NCBI GenBank assembly: GCA_030388725.1
Contig: CP128857.1
Location: 4,402,001-4,466,000, forward strand
Source of the DNA: Prodigiosinella aquatilis
Lineage (GTDB): Bacteria > Pseudomonadota > Gammaproteobacteria > Enterobacterales > Enterobacteriaceae
Direction of reading: 5' to 3'
DNA: 64,000 bases
The position numbers and the translations under genes were made by a program. Below are positions 16,691 through 24,922 of this stretch, in pieces. The notes below the pieces were generated by a model, which ran no database searches, had not been told where the DNA came from, and saw only the letters and a list, made by a program, of their open reading frames with translations. Every line of letters starts with the position of its first letter. Position 1 is the first letter of the stretch.

Positions 16691-17305
16691 TGCCAGTCAT
16701 GTAATAAATCAGCGTAAAATAATACCAAAACCTGAATTAATTGATAGTAGTTCTCATTATTATCTACGCATTTTTCTGACAACCCGCTATCACCATAATG
16801 CCTGGCTCAACATCCTGAACAGCATCGCTGGCTTGCTATAGCGCTTGATGAAAGCATGCGTTAGCGGATTTTGTGTATTCTGCAACGTCGTATATCTAAC
16901 GATTTTTATTCTGTGATCGCCATTAAGTTATTACACCATTTATGATGAAAATTCGATAAGTTATCCATTAGCAACAATTAATGGCATACAAATAAAAACA
17001 TTAATAATCAGTTAATTATTAACAAATTCTCATAATGCATCAAGATTAACGCCACTTGAAACAGCATTTCTTATCATGTTTTGCTTTTGTGATACTTGTC
17101 ATTCTTCAAAGTTGTATAATAGGTTAGCTTGCTTATCTACAAATGAGGATGCATCACAATAAATTAAGCCTTATCCGGCAAATCTCATCGCATATCTCAT
17201 TTTTCATGTCAGTGTTTTATGACCTTTTTATGACATAAAAAAATAAAAACGTACTCATTCTATTTACAGTAATACCTATTACCCATCACCTCTGGAGGTA
17301 ATCTG
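16691..17305. other. 615-bp AT-rich region between exbB and the TRAP operon
   Basis: It contains the Fur box of exbB, a TATAAT at 17115-17120, a partial CRP-like site TGTGA-N6-TCATT at 17088-17103, and a direct repeat TTTATGAC near 17217 and 17227. No coding frame is convincing. Confidence 0.5.
16741..16760. promoter_or_regulatory. Fur box of exbBD
   Basis: TTGATAGTAGTTCTCATTAT differs by two bases from a typical enterobacterial Fur site (TGATAATAATTCTCATT). It is located upstream of exbB, which is iron-regulated in relatives. Confidence 0.7.
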
Positions 17306-18283
17306 ATGAAGTTATCAAAGACGTTAATCAGTTTGTGTTTAAGTTCTACCGTGGTGTTAATGAGTCATTCGGTTATTGCGCAACAAATTAAAGCTGCTGA
17401 TGTTCATCCTGAAGGTTATCCAAATGTGGTTGCGGTACAACACATGGGAGAAAAACTTAAAGCAGCAACTAACGGAAGATTAGAAATAAAAACCTTTCCA
17501 AGCGGTGTGTTGGGTGATGAAAGGCAGATGATAGAACAAGCACAATTGGGTGCCATTGATATTATCCGCGTTTCCATGACGCCAGTAGCAGCTATTCTGC
17601 CGGACGTTGAAGTATTTACCTTGCCCTATATTTTCCGCGATGAAGATCATATGCATAAAGTATTAGACGGGAAAATAGGTCAGGAGGTAGGGGATAAAAT
17701 TACTAATAGCCCTAAATCAAAACTGGTCTTTCTGGGCTGGATGGATGCGGGTACTCGTAACCTGATAACCAAAGACCCGGTAACCAAACCGGAAGATCTG
17801 AAAGGGATGAAAATCCGCGTCCAGGCCAGTCCTGTATCATTGGCAACCCTGAAGGATATGGGAGCCAACTCGATTGCGATGGGTGTCAGCGAAGTGTTCA
17901 GTGGTCTACAAACTGGGGTTATCGACGGCACAGAAAACAACCCGCCGACATTTGTTGCCCATAATTATATGCCGGTCACCAAGAATTATACCTGGAGTCG
18001 TCATTTCATTATTCCGGAAGTATTCCTCTACTCAAAAATAAAATGGGATAAATTGTCTAAAGAAGATCAGCAACTTATTCTGAAACTGGCCAAAGAAGCA
18101 CAGCAAGAACAACGGGTATTGTGGGCAGATTATAATGCAAAATCACTGGAAAAGATGAAGGCCGGTGGTGTGAAATTCCACGATATTAATACCGCAGAAT
18201 TCTATAAAGCGACACAACCGGTACGCGATCAATTCGGTGCCAAATATCAAGGTTTGATAAAAGCCGTTGCCGACGTGAAATAA
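17306..18283 (+). CDS. TRAP transporter solute-binding protein (DctP family)
   Basis: A 325-aa periplasmic binding protein with a signal peptide (cleavage near IAQ, residues 24-26). Family segments are DERQMIEQAQLGAIDI, a conserved Arg in MDAGTRNLIT that grips the substrate carboxylate, MKIRVQASPVSLATLKDMGA, and GVIDGTENNPPTF. It captures a carboxylate such as a C4-dicarboxylate or sugar acid for the DctQM permease encoded next. The substrate cannot be named. The ribosome site is TGGAGG. Codons are more AT-rich than in the neighbouring genes, in keeping with acquisition. Confidence 0.92.
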   Translation: MKLSKTLISLCLSSTVVLMSHSVIAQQIKAADVHPEGYPNVVAVQHMGEKLKAATNGRLEIKTFPSGVLGDERQMIEQAQLGAIDIIRVSMTPVAAILPDVEVFTLPYIFRDEDHMHKVLDGKIGQEVGDKITNSPKSKLVFLGWMDAGTRNLITKDPVTKPEDLKGMKIRVQASPVSLATLKDMGANSIAMGVSEVFSGLQTGVIDGTENNPPTFVAHNYMPVTKNYTWSRHFIIPEVFLYSKIKWDKLSKEDQQLILKLAKEAQQEQRVLWADYNAKSLEKMKAGGVKFHDINTAEFYKATQPVRDQFGAKYQGLIKAVADVK

Positions 18284-18351
18284 TCTATCGAGTGGGTAAG
18301 TTATTTTAATTTACCCACCCATTATTTGCTGTCTGTAGGTGAGAATATAAT

Positions 18352-18858
18352 ATGGCCCGTATATATATTTCAGCCATGGATGTGCTGTACCTGATGGCTA
18401 TGTGGGTATCTGGGTTAGCATTATTCATTATGACGTTAATTATTCCAGTAGGTATTTTTTTCCGTTATATCATGAATGACGGTATTTCCTGGCCAGAACC
18501 CATTTCTATTCTTTGCATGGTCACGTTCACCTTTGTTGGGGCAGCAGTGAGTTATCGTGCCTGCTCGCATATTGCTGTCTCCATGCTGGTTGACCGGTTA
18601 CCGGATGTCGCCAAAAAAGTCTGTAAACTCCTGTCAGATATACTGATGCTGCTAATTTGCCTGTTCATTCTCTATTGCGGTTCACTACTCTGCCTGGAAT
18701 TATGGGATCAACAGATTGCCGAGTTCCCCATCATCTCTGCCGGACAAACCTATCTACCGCTGCCCATTGGTTCATTTATAACGATGCTGTTCGTCATTGA
18801 ACGTATTTTATTTGGTTCACAGGATAAGCGTCCTGTGGTCATGCTTGGCAACGCCTAA
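18352..18858 (+). CDS. TRAP transporter small permease (DctQ family)
   Basis: A 168-aa protein with four predicted membrane helices (about 13-35, 50-70, 92-112 and 135-155) and the family segment IFFRYIMNDGISWPEP. It pairs with DctM to form the sodium-driven permease. It sits 68 bp after dctP and 14 bp before dctM in a standard P-Q-M operon. Confidence 0.9.
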   Translation: MARIYISAMDVLYLMAMWVSGLALFIMTLIIPVGIFFRYIMNDGISWPEPISILCMVTFTFVGAAVSYRACSHIAVSMLVDRLPDVAKKVCKLLSDILMLLICLFILYCGSLLCLELWDQQIAEFPIISAGQTYLPLPIGSFITMLFVIERILFGSQDKRPVVMLGNA

Positions 18859-18872
18859 CGGAGCCTGTCACC

Positions 18873-20165
18873 ATGGATGCATTTATCTTGCTTGCGACGC
18901 TGGCGGTATTGCTGGCAGTCGGGGTACCAGTGGCCTATGCCGTTGGCTTGAGCGCACTGGTTGGCGCGTATTGGATCGACCTACCGCTGGAAGCGATCAT
19001 GATTCAAATCGCCAGTGGCGTGAATAAGTTCTCCCTGCTGGCAATTCCATTTTTTATTCTGGCAGGCGCCATCATGGCGGAAGGTGGTATCGCCCGCCGG
19101 TTGGTGAACTTTGCCTATATATTTGTCGGTTTTATCCGCGGGGGACTGTCTCTGGTCAATATTGTCGCCTCAACGTTCTTTGGTGCCATTTCAGGTTCTT
19201 CTGTCGCCGATACGGCTTCTATAGGTTCGGTAATGATCCCGGAAATGGAAAGAAAAGGTTATCCCCGTGACTTTGCCGCTGCCGTGACGGCGGGCGGTTC
19301 GGTACAAGCTATTTTGATTCCCCCCAGTCATAACTCGGTTATTTATTCGCTTGCCGCAGGCGGTACGGTATCAATTGCCTCGCTGTTTATCGCCGGGATA
19401 TTACCAGGCATCCTGCTCGGTTTAACCATGATGCTGATCTGTATCGGCTTCGCCCACAAACGTGGCTATCCCAAAGGCGAAGTAGTTCCGTTCCGTAAAG
19501 CGGTGAAAATCTTCCTTGATACATTATGGGGGTTGATGACCGTCGTGATCATCATGGGCGGTATTCTTTCCGGTATTTTTACTGCCACCGAGTCCGCTGC
19601 CATTGCCTGTCTATGGTCATTCTTCGTCACCATGTTTATCTATAAAGACTATAAATGGTTCGAATTGCCCAAACTGATGTATCGAACCGTTAAAACAGTC
19701 ACTATCGTCATGATTCTGATTGGTTTTGCCGCTTCCTTTGGCGCGGTTATGACGTATATGCAGTTACCAAGCCGCATCACCCACTTCTTCACGTCCATTT
19801 CCGATAATAAATACGTCATCCTGATGTGTATCAACCTGATGTTGTTGGTATTGGGGACACTGATGGACATGGCGCCGTTGATCCTGATACTCACGCCAGT
19901 GTTACTGCCGGTTGCCGTTTCACTCGGTATCGATCCAGTACATTTCGGGATGATCATGATGATAAACCTCGGTATTGGACTGATTACGCCGCCAGTAGGT
20001 TCTGTGCTATTCGTCGCCAGCGCCGTCAGCAAACAGAAGATCGAAGATGTCGTCAAAGCCATGATGCCTTTCTATATCGGCCTGTTCACGGTACTGCTGT
20101 TGGTGACCTATATTCCGGAGATTTCACTCTGGTTGCCTCGCCTGTTTGGTGTTCATACCGGTTAA
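18873..20165 (+). CDS. TRAP transporter large permease (DctM family)
   Basis: A 430-aa membrane protein of the DctM/SiaM type with about twelve helices. Conserved stretches are the FFGAISGSSVADTASIGSVM motif, AVTAGGSVQAILIPPSHNSV and NLGIGLITPPVGSVLFV, which form the transport domain. It completes the dctPQM operon and is followed by a strong terminator. The operon sits between exbB and metC, which are neighbours in E. coli. Confidence 0.94.
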   Translation: MDAFILLATLAVLLAVGVPVAYAVGLSALVGAYWIDLPLEAIMIQIASGVNKFSLLAIPFFILAGAIMAEGGIARRLVNFAYIFVGFIRGGLSLVNIVASTFFGAISGSSVADTASIGSVMIPEMERKGYPRDFAAAVTAGGSVQAILIPPSHNSVIYSLAAGGTVSIASLFIAGILPGILLGLTMMLICIGFAHKRGYPKGEVVPFRKAVKIFLDTLWGLMTVVIIMGGILSGIFTATESAAIACLWSFFVTMFIYKDYKWFELPKLMYRTVKTVTIVMILIGFAASFGAVMTYMQLPSRITHFFTSISDNKYVILMCINLMLLVLGTLMDMAPLILILTPVLLPVAVSLGIDPVHFGMIMMINLGIGLITPPVGSVLFVASAVSKQKIEDVVKAMMPFYIGLFTVLLLVTYIPEISLWLPRLFGVHTG

Positions 20166-20193
20166 CTCCTCTTCTCACTGCATGCATTAACTT

Positions 20194-20223
20194 GCCCGTT
20201 TTCGATAAAAACGGGCTTTTTTG
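20194..20223 (+). terminator. Rho-independent terminator after dctM
   Basis: A GCCCGTTTT/AAAAACGGGC hairpin with a four-base loop is followed by TTTTTTG. It ends the TRAP operon. Confidence 0.9.
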
Positions 20224-20376
20224 TTTTTATCACGCGGAACAGACAGCATGAAGTCCCTACAACAAACCACACTGACAGCAAGAGTGTCCGTTTTTACAAG
20301 TGAACGGAAAAGCGTCCCCACAGGCTGTGCCAGCCGTGATAACGTAAGGACTTGGCAATAATGATATGCCACGGTT

Positions 20377-20392
20377 TTCCTGAATTCAGGAA
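20377..20392. promoter_or_regulatory. Perfect 16-bp palindrome upstream of metC
   Basis: TTCCTGAATTCAGGAA, flanked by TGCC and GGCA, is centred about 43 bp before the metC ATG. It could be an operator or a leader hairpin. It does not resemble MetJ boxes (AGACGTCT). Confidence 0.45.
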
Positions 20393-20427
20393 CGGCAAAG
20401 ATTACTCAGCAACAGGTAAAAACAGAT

Positions 20428-21621
20428 ATGACAAGCAAAAAAACCGCTACAGCGTTGATAGCCGCCGGACGAAGCAAAAAATTTACGCATGGTTCCGTCA
20501 ACCCCGTCATTCAGCGGGCGTCTTCTTTGGTTTTTGATACGGTCGAGGACAAAAAACACGCCGCTATCAACCGCACCAAAGGTGCACTGTTTTATGGTCG
20601 CCGTGGCACGCTGACTCATTTTGCTTTACAGGACGCCATGACCGAGCTGGAAGGCGGCGCCGGTTGTGCACTCTATCCCTGTGGCGCTGCGGCAATTGCC
20701 AACGCCATACTGGCTTTTGTTTCTGCCGGGGATCATCTGCTGGTTACCGGATCAGCCTATGAACCAACGCAAGATTTTTGTAATAAAGTGCTGAATAGAA
20801 TGAACATCAGCACTACCTTTTTTGATCCCATGATCGGTGATGACATCGCCTCATTGATTCAACCCAACACCAAAGTAGTGTTTCTGGAATCTCCTGGATC
20901 CATCACGATGGAAGTACAGGATGTTCCCACCATTGTCGCGGCAGTTCGTCGCGTAAACCCGGAGATTATCATCATGATTGATAACACCTGGGCGGCGGGC
21001 ATACTGTTTAAAGCACTGGATTTTGGTATTGATATTTCCATTCAGTCCGGCACGAAATACATTGTGGGCCATTCTGACGCGATGCTCGGCACGGCAGTAG
21101 CCAATGCTCGCTGCTGGGATCAACTGCGCGAACAGTCTTACCTGCTGGGACAAATGGCAGACGCCGATACCGCTTATATGGCCAGCCGTGGGTTGCGGAC
21201 ACTGGCCCTGCGCTTGAAACAGCATCAGGAAAGCAGCCTTCGTATCGCCCACTGGCTTGCTGAACGTCCAGAGGTCGCGCAGGTCAATCATCCGGCCCTG
21301 CCAGACTGTAAAGGTCACGATAATTTCGTGCGTGATTTCAGCGGTTGTAATGGACTGTTTTCATTCGTTTTAAAATCAAAGCTCAACCAGGATCAGCTAT
21401 CAAACTACCTCGACCATTTCAGCCATTTCAGCATGGCTTATTCCTGGGGCGGGTTTGAATCACTGATTCTGGCTAATCAACCGGAAGAACTAGCCGCCAT
21501 TCGGCCAGCCGGTGGAGTGGACTTTAGCGGTACACTCATCCGTTTACATATTGGATTGGAGGATTGTGACGATCTGATAGAAGATCTGGCCGCAGGTTTC
21601 AGAAGAATCAAGGAAATGTGA
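20428..21621 (+). CDS. metC: Cystathionine beta-lyase MetC
   Basis: A 397-aa PLP enzyme that cleaves cystathionine to homocysteine, pyruvate and ammonia in methionine synthesis. The PLP lysine is K210 in QSGTKYIVGHSD, the same number as in E. coli. YGRRGTLTHFALQDAMTELE and the C-terminal SWGGFESLI are family motifs. It is followed by yghB, as in E. coli, but its usual divergent neighbour exbB is separated by the TRAP operon. I see no clear MetJ boxes upstream. Confidence 0.95.
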   Translation: MTSKKTATALIAAGRSKKFTHGSVNPVIQRASSLVFDTVEDKKHAAINRTKGALFYGRRGTLTHFALQDAMTELEGGAGCALYPCGAAAIANAILAFVSAGDHLLVTGSAYEPTQDFCNKVLNRMNISTTFFDPMIGDDIASLIQPNTKVVFLESPGSITMEVQDVPTIVAAVRRVNPEIIIMIDNTWAAGILFKALDFGIDISIQSGTKYIVGHSDAMLGTAVANARCWDQLREQSYLLGQMADADTAYMASRGLRTLALRLKQHQESSLRIAHWLAERPEVAQVNHPALPDCKGHDNFVRDFSGCNGLFSFVLKSKLNQDQLSNYLDHFSHFSMAYSWGGFESLILANQPEELAAIRPAGGVDFSGTLIRLHIGLEDCDDLIEDLAAGFRRIKEM

Positions 21622-21806
21622 CGTCTCTATCCCTTCAGCCTTGATTCAGCTGCGGCAGGGGAGGTAATACGTGTATCATGGAAGCAATAATAATGATGAT
21701 TATAAATTTATCTTTTTCCCCTAGTCTGGCCTGGTATCTATTCACCAGTAATCAGAAACGCGCAGTCGCTGTTTAAGGGGTTACAGCAAACCAGACAGGA
21801 AGCAAT

Positions 21807-22466
21807 ATGAATGTAGTTCATGAAATTATTCAGGCTCTGTGGCAGCAGAATTTCGACGCGTTGGCCGATCCTCACGTTATCTGGGTGATTTACAGTATTC
21901 TTTTTACTACGCTGTTTTTGGAAAATGGTTTGCTTCCCGCCGCTTTCCTGCCGGGCGACAGTCTGTTATTGCTCACTGGTGCCATGATTGCAAAAGGTGT
22001 AATGCACTTTATCCCGACAATGATCCTGTTGACGGTAGCCGCTAGCCTGGGTTGCTGGTTCAGTTATCTTCAAGGCCGCTGGTTGGGTCATACACGGCTG
22101 ATGCAAAAATGGCTACGGCAATTACCCGCGCATTACCATCAGCGTGCCTACCATCTTTTTGACCGTCATGGTTTGATGGCATTGCTGATCGGCCGTTTTC
22201 TGGCCTTTATCCGCACATTACTGCCCACCATTGCTGGCCTTTCCGGATTAGACACAATGCGTTTTCAGTTTTTCAACTGGCTCAGTGGTTTTCTCTGGGT
22301 ATTTGGCATCATCTCTCTTGGCTATTCCATGAGCCATATTCCCCTGGTACAACGCCATGAAGCGCTGGTTATGTCAGCGTTGTGCATCATGCCGCTAATT
22401 TTGCTGATGAGCGGTCTGGTGGGGATGTTGATCGTACTGTGGCGAAAAAAACGCACGGTTGCCTGA
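21807..22466 (+). CDS. yghB: DedA-family membrane protein YghB
   Basis: A 219-aa inner-membrane protein with several hydrophobic segments, the motif GRFLAFIRTLLPTIAGLSGL and an acidic ENGLLPAAFLPGDSLLLLTG segment near residue 45, both typical of DedA/SNARE-associated proteins. In E. coli, YghB and YqjA are needed for envelope integrity and act as proton-dependent transporters or lipid scramblase-type proteins. The location between metC and yqhC matches E. coli, which supports the specific name. Confidence 0.92.
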   Translation: MNVVHEIIQALWQQNFDALADPHVIWVIYSILFTTLFLENGLLPAAFLPGDSLLLLTGAMIAKGVMHFIPTMILLTVAASLGCWFSYLQGRWLGHTRLMQKWLRQLPAHYHQRAYHLFDRHGLMALLIGRFLAFIRTLLPTIAGLSGLDTMRFQFFNWLSGFLWVFGIISLGYSMSHIPLVQRHEALVMSALCIMPLILLMSGLVGMLIVLWRKKRTVA

Positions 22467-22487
22467 TCTACAATAGCGAGTGGTTCC

Positions 22488-23426
22488 CTAGCTACCTTCT
22501 CCCACCCAGCTGCCAGCCCGCAGACGTGATACTTCATTGCCGGGCGTGGTGCCAAAGTAACGTTTAAATTCACGGCTGAACTGCGAGGGACTTTCATACC
22601 CCACACGAATGGCGGCCGTTCCCGCTTTCAGCCCATCATGCAACATCATAAGGCGCGCCTTATGCAACCGGTACGATTTCAGATATTGCAACGGCGACGT
22701 GTTGGTTACTGCTTTGAAGTTATGGTGAAATGCCGACACGCTCATGTTAACTTCCATGGCCAATTGTTCTACATTCAGGTTATCAGCGTAGTGATTTTCT
22801 ATCCGCCGCAGCGCTTTAGCAATCTGGCTGAAATGCGTGTGACGATTAACCAACGCCTGTAATGCATCACCACAAGCACCGCATAGAGCGTGATAAATAA
22901 TTTCCCTGACAATGCCTGGTCCCAACACTCTGGCATCCCGTGGATTTGTCATCACATCCAGTAACCGTTCTGTTGCGCACAGCATGGCATCCGTCAACCG
23001 AACACTGTTGACGCCTGACGTCTCAGCCCGGGGTTTATCCGCACAAGCATCATCACCAATGTCGATCAGTAAATCCTGCAGAATCTGGATATCCACCCGG
23101 ACAGACACCCCCACCAGCGGTTGCTCCAAACTGGCGAACGTTTCACACTCAAAAGGCAACGGAACCGTCATCAACAGGTAGTTTTCCGGATCGTAACGAA
23201 AAACTTTACTCCCCAGATATCCCACTTTGTGCCCCTGAAAAATAACCACAATGCTGGGGTCATACATCACCGGCGTACGTCCGTAATGGCGATCAGAATA
23301 GATAATCTTTACCTGCGGAACCGGAGACGGCGTAACCCAAGCGCCCCCCTCACCCACAAACTGCATGGCCTGTTTGACCAGTCGACTATATGTACTATCG
23401 TTTCTCATATGTTCATCTCTTCCCAC
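22488..23426 (-). CDS. yqhC: AraC-family regulator YqhC
   Basis: A 312-aa regulator with an N-terminal cupin-like sensor (GHKVGYLGSKVFRYDPENYL) and two C-terminal helix-turn-helix motifs (LNVEQLAMEVNMSVSAFHHN and AAIRVGYESPSQFSREFKRY). In E. coli it activates yqhD in response to aldehydes such as glyoxal. It is divergent from yqhD, with a 250-bp shared control region. The likely start is the ATG at 23408 (MRNDST) or the upstream one at 23426; neither has a strong ribosome site. Confidence 0.92.
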   Translation of the reverse strand: MGRDEHMRNDSTYSRLVKQAMQFVGEGGAWVTPSPVPQVKIIYSDRHYGRTPVMYDPSIVVIFQGHKVGYLGSKVFRYDPENYLLMTVPLPFECETFASLEQPLVGVSVRVDIQILQDLLIDIGDDACADKPRAETSGVNSVRLTDAMLCATERLLDVMTNPRDARVLGPGIVREIIYHALCGACGDALQALVNRHTHFSQIAKALRRIENHYADNLNVEQLAMEVNMSVSAFHHNFKAVTNTSPLQYLKSYRLHKARLMMLHDGLKAGTAAIRVGYESPSQFSREFKRYFGTTPGNEVSRLRAGSWVGEGS

Positions 23427-23548
23427 AGAAGGGAGTAAAATGACATATCACCGTCATGGAATCATCATTTTCTCTCTTTTTTTATAGAAATAGGCAAAAA
23501 GAGAACAGGAATGAGCATTGTATGAAAATGATAGGTTACCGAGAATAG

Positions 23549-23674
23549 GGCACCGACAACATCACCATTGATACCCAAACGCTATTGTCGGATATCCATC
23601 ACCAGCAGGTATGTATAAATAAGATCAATGTGCTGCCTGCCATTCTCCAACAAGGCTTTAAACTGGATAAATAA
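23549..23674 (+). other. 41-codon open frame just before yqhD, possible remnant
   Basis: After a TAG at 23546 the frame reads GTDNITIDTQTLLSDIHHQQ and ends KLDK, 3 bp before the yqhD ATG. It has no ATG, GTG or ribosome site, though a TTG is present. It may be the end of a decayed gene or a chance frame within the yqhD leader. Confidence 0.15.
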
Positions 23675-23677
23675 TCT

Positions 23678-24841
23678 ATGCAAAATTTTACACTTCATAC
23701 CCCAACAAAAATTCTGTTCGGTGAAGGCCAAATTTCCGGACTGGCTAATGAAATTCCCGCTGATGCCCGAATCCTGATTACCTATGGCGGCGGCAGCATT
23801 AAACATAACGGCGTGTTGGATCAGGTACATACGGCGTTGCATGGTCGTAACGTGCTGGAATTTTCCGGCATTGAACCTAATCCAACCTACGAAACACTGA
23901 TGAAAGCCGTTGAACTGGTGAAAAAGGAAAAAATCGATTTCCTGTTAGCGGTTGGCGGTGGCTCCGTTGCGGATGGCACCAAGTTTATTGCGGCGGCAGT
24001 CAACTATACCGAGGCAGAAGATCCGTGGCACATTCTGCAAACCCGTGGTGCGCAGATTAAAAGCGCCATTCCACTCGGCGTCGTACTGACCTTACCGGCG
24101 ACCGGCTCCGAATCCAATAGTGGCGGAGTTATCACCCGGAAATCCAGCGGCGACAAACAGGCCTTCATGAATCCGCTGGTTTGCCCGCGATTTGCCATCC
24201 TCGATCCAGTGACGACATATACGCTGCCAGAACGGCAAATAGCCAACGGCGTGGTAGATGCTTTTGTGCATACTGTTGAGCAATATCTGACCTATCCGGT
24301 TGATGCCAAAGTGCAGGATCGCTTTGCGGAAGGGCTGCTGTTGACATTGATCGAAGAAGGCCCGCGCGCACTGAAAGACCCCAAAAACTATGCGATTCGC
24401 GCCAACGTGATGTGGAGCGCTACCATGGCACTGAATGGTTTGATCGGCGCGGGCGTACCGCAAGACTGGTCAACACATATGCTGGGCCATGAAATCACAG
24501 CTATGCATGGATTGGATCACGCTCAAACGCTGGCTATCGTCCTGCCAGCCATGTTGAACGAGCGTAAAACGCAAAAACGACAAAAACTGCTGCAATATGC
24601 CGAACGTGTCTGGAATCTGCGCGACGGTAGCGAAGAGCAACGCATCGACAGCGCTATCGCCGCCACCCGTGATTTCTTCGAGAAAATGGGGGTTCCTACT
24701 CATCTCTCTGACTATCAGCTCGACGGCAGTTCCATTCCGGCACTGGTCGCAAAACTGAAAGAACACAATATGACCGCATTGGGCGAACACCATGATATTA
24801 CGCTGTCAGACAGTCAACACGTTTATGAAGCTGCCCGTTAA
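23678..24841 (+). CDS. yqhD: NADPH-dependent aldehyde reductase / alcohol dehydrogenase YqhD
   Basis: A 387-aa iron-type alcohol dehydrogenase, the same length as E. coli YqhD. The cofactor loop GGGSVADGTKF is near residue 93. Metal ligands are the Asp and His of GVVDAFVH (about 194 and 198) and the histidines of MLGHEITAMHGLDHAQ (about 267 and 281). It reduces reactive aldehydes (acrolein, malondialdehyde, methylglyoxal) with NADPH. It is likely activated by the divergent yqhC. Confidence 0.96.
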   Translation: MQNFTLHTPTKILFGEGQISGLANEIPADARILITYGGGSIKHNGVLDQVHTALHGRNVLEFSGIEPNPTYETLMKAVELVKKEKIDFLLAVGGGSVADGTKFIAAAVNYTEAEDPWHILQTRGAQIKSAIPLGVVLTLPATGSESNSGGVITRKSSGDKQAFMNPLVCPRFAILDPVTTYTLPERQIANGVVDAFVHTVEQYLTYPVDAKVQDRFAEGLLLTLIEEGPRALKDPKNYAIRANVMWSATMALNGLIGAGVPQDWSTHMLGHEITAMHGLDHAQTLAIVLPAMLNERKTQKRQKLLQYAERVWNLRDGSEEQRIDSAIAATRDFFEKMGVPTHLSDYQLDGSSIPALVAKLKEHNMTALGEHHDITLSDSQHVYEAAR

Positions 24842-24897
24842 TTTGGTCGATAACAGCCCACCCAAAACAGAGTAACCCAATCTCATATAACGGAAAG

Positions 24898-24920
24898 CGC
24901 GGGGGAATTATCCCCCCGCG
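24898..24920. terminator. Bidirectional hairpin between yqhD and yjbB
   Basis: CGCGGGGGAATTATCCCCCC is followed by GCG, a strong GC stem between two convergent genes. It has no good T tail on either side. Confidence 0.6.
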
Positions 24921-24922
24921 AC

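Noticed and set aside
17088..17103. CRP site TGTGA-N6-TCATT upstream of dctP
   Set aside because: The right half is weak, and the distance to the TATAAT (centre about -31) fits no standard CRP promoter class. Kept only as a note.
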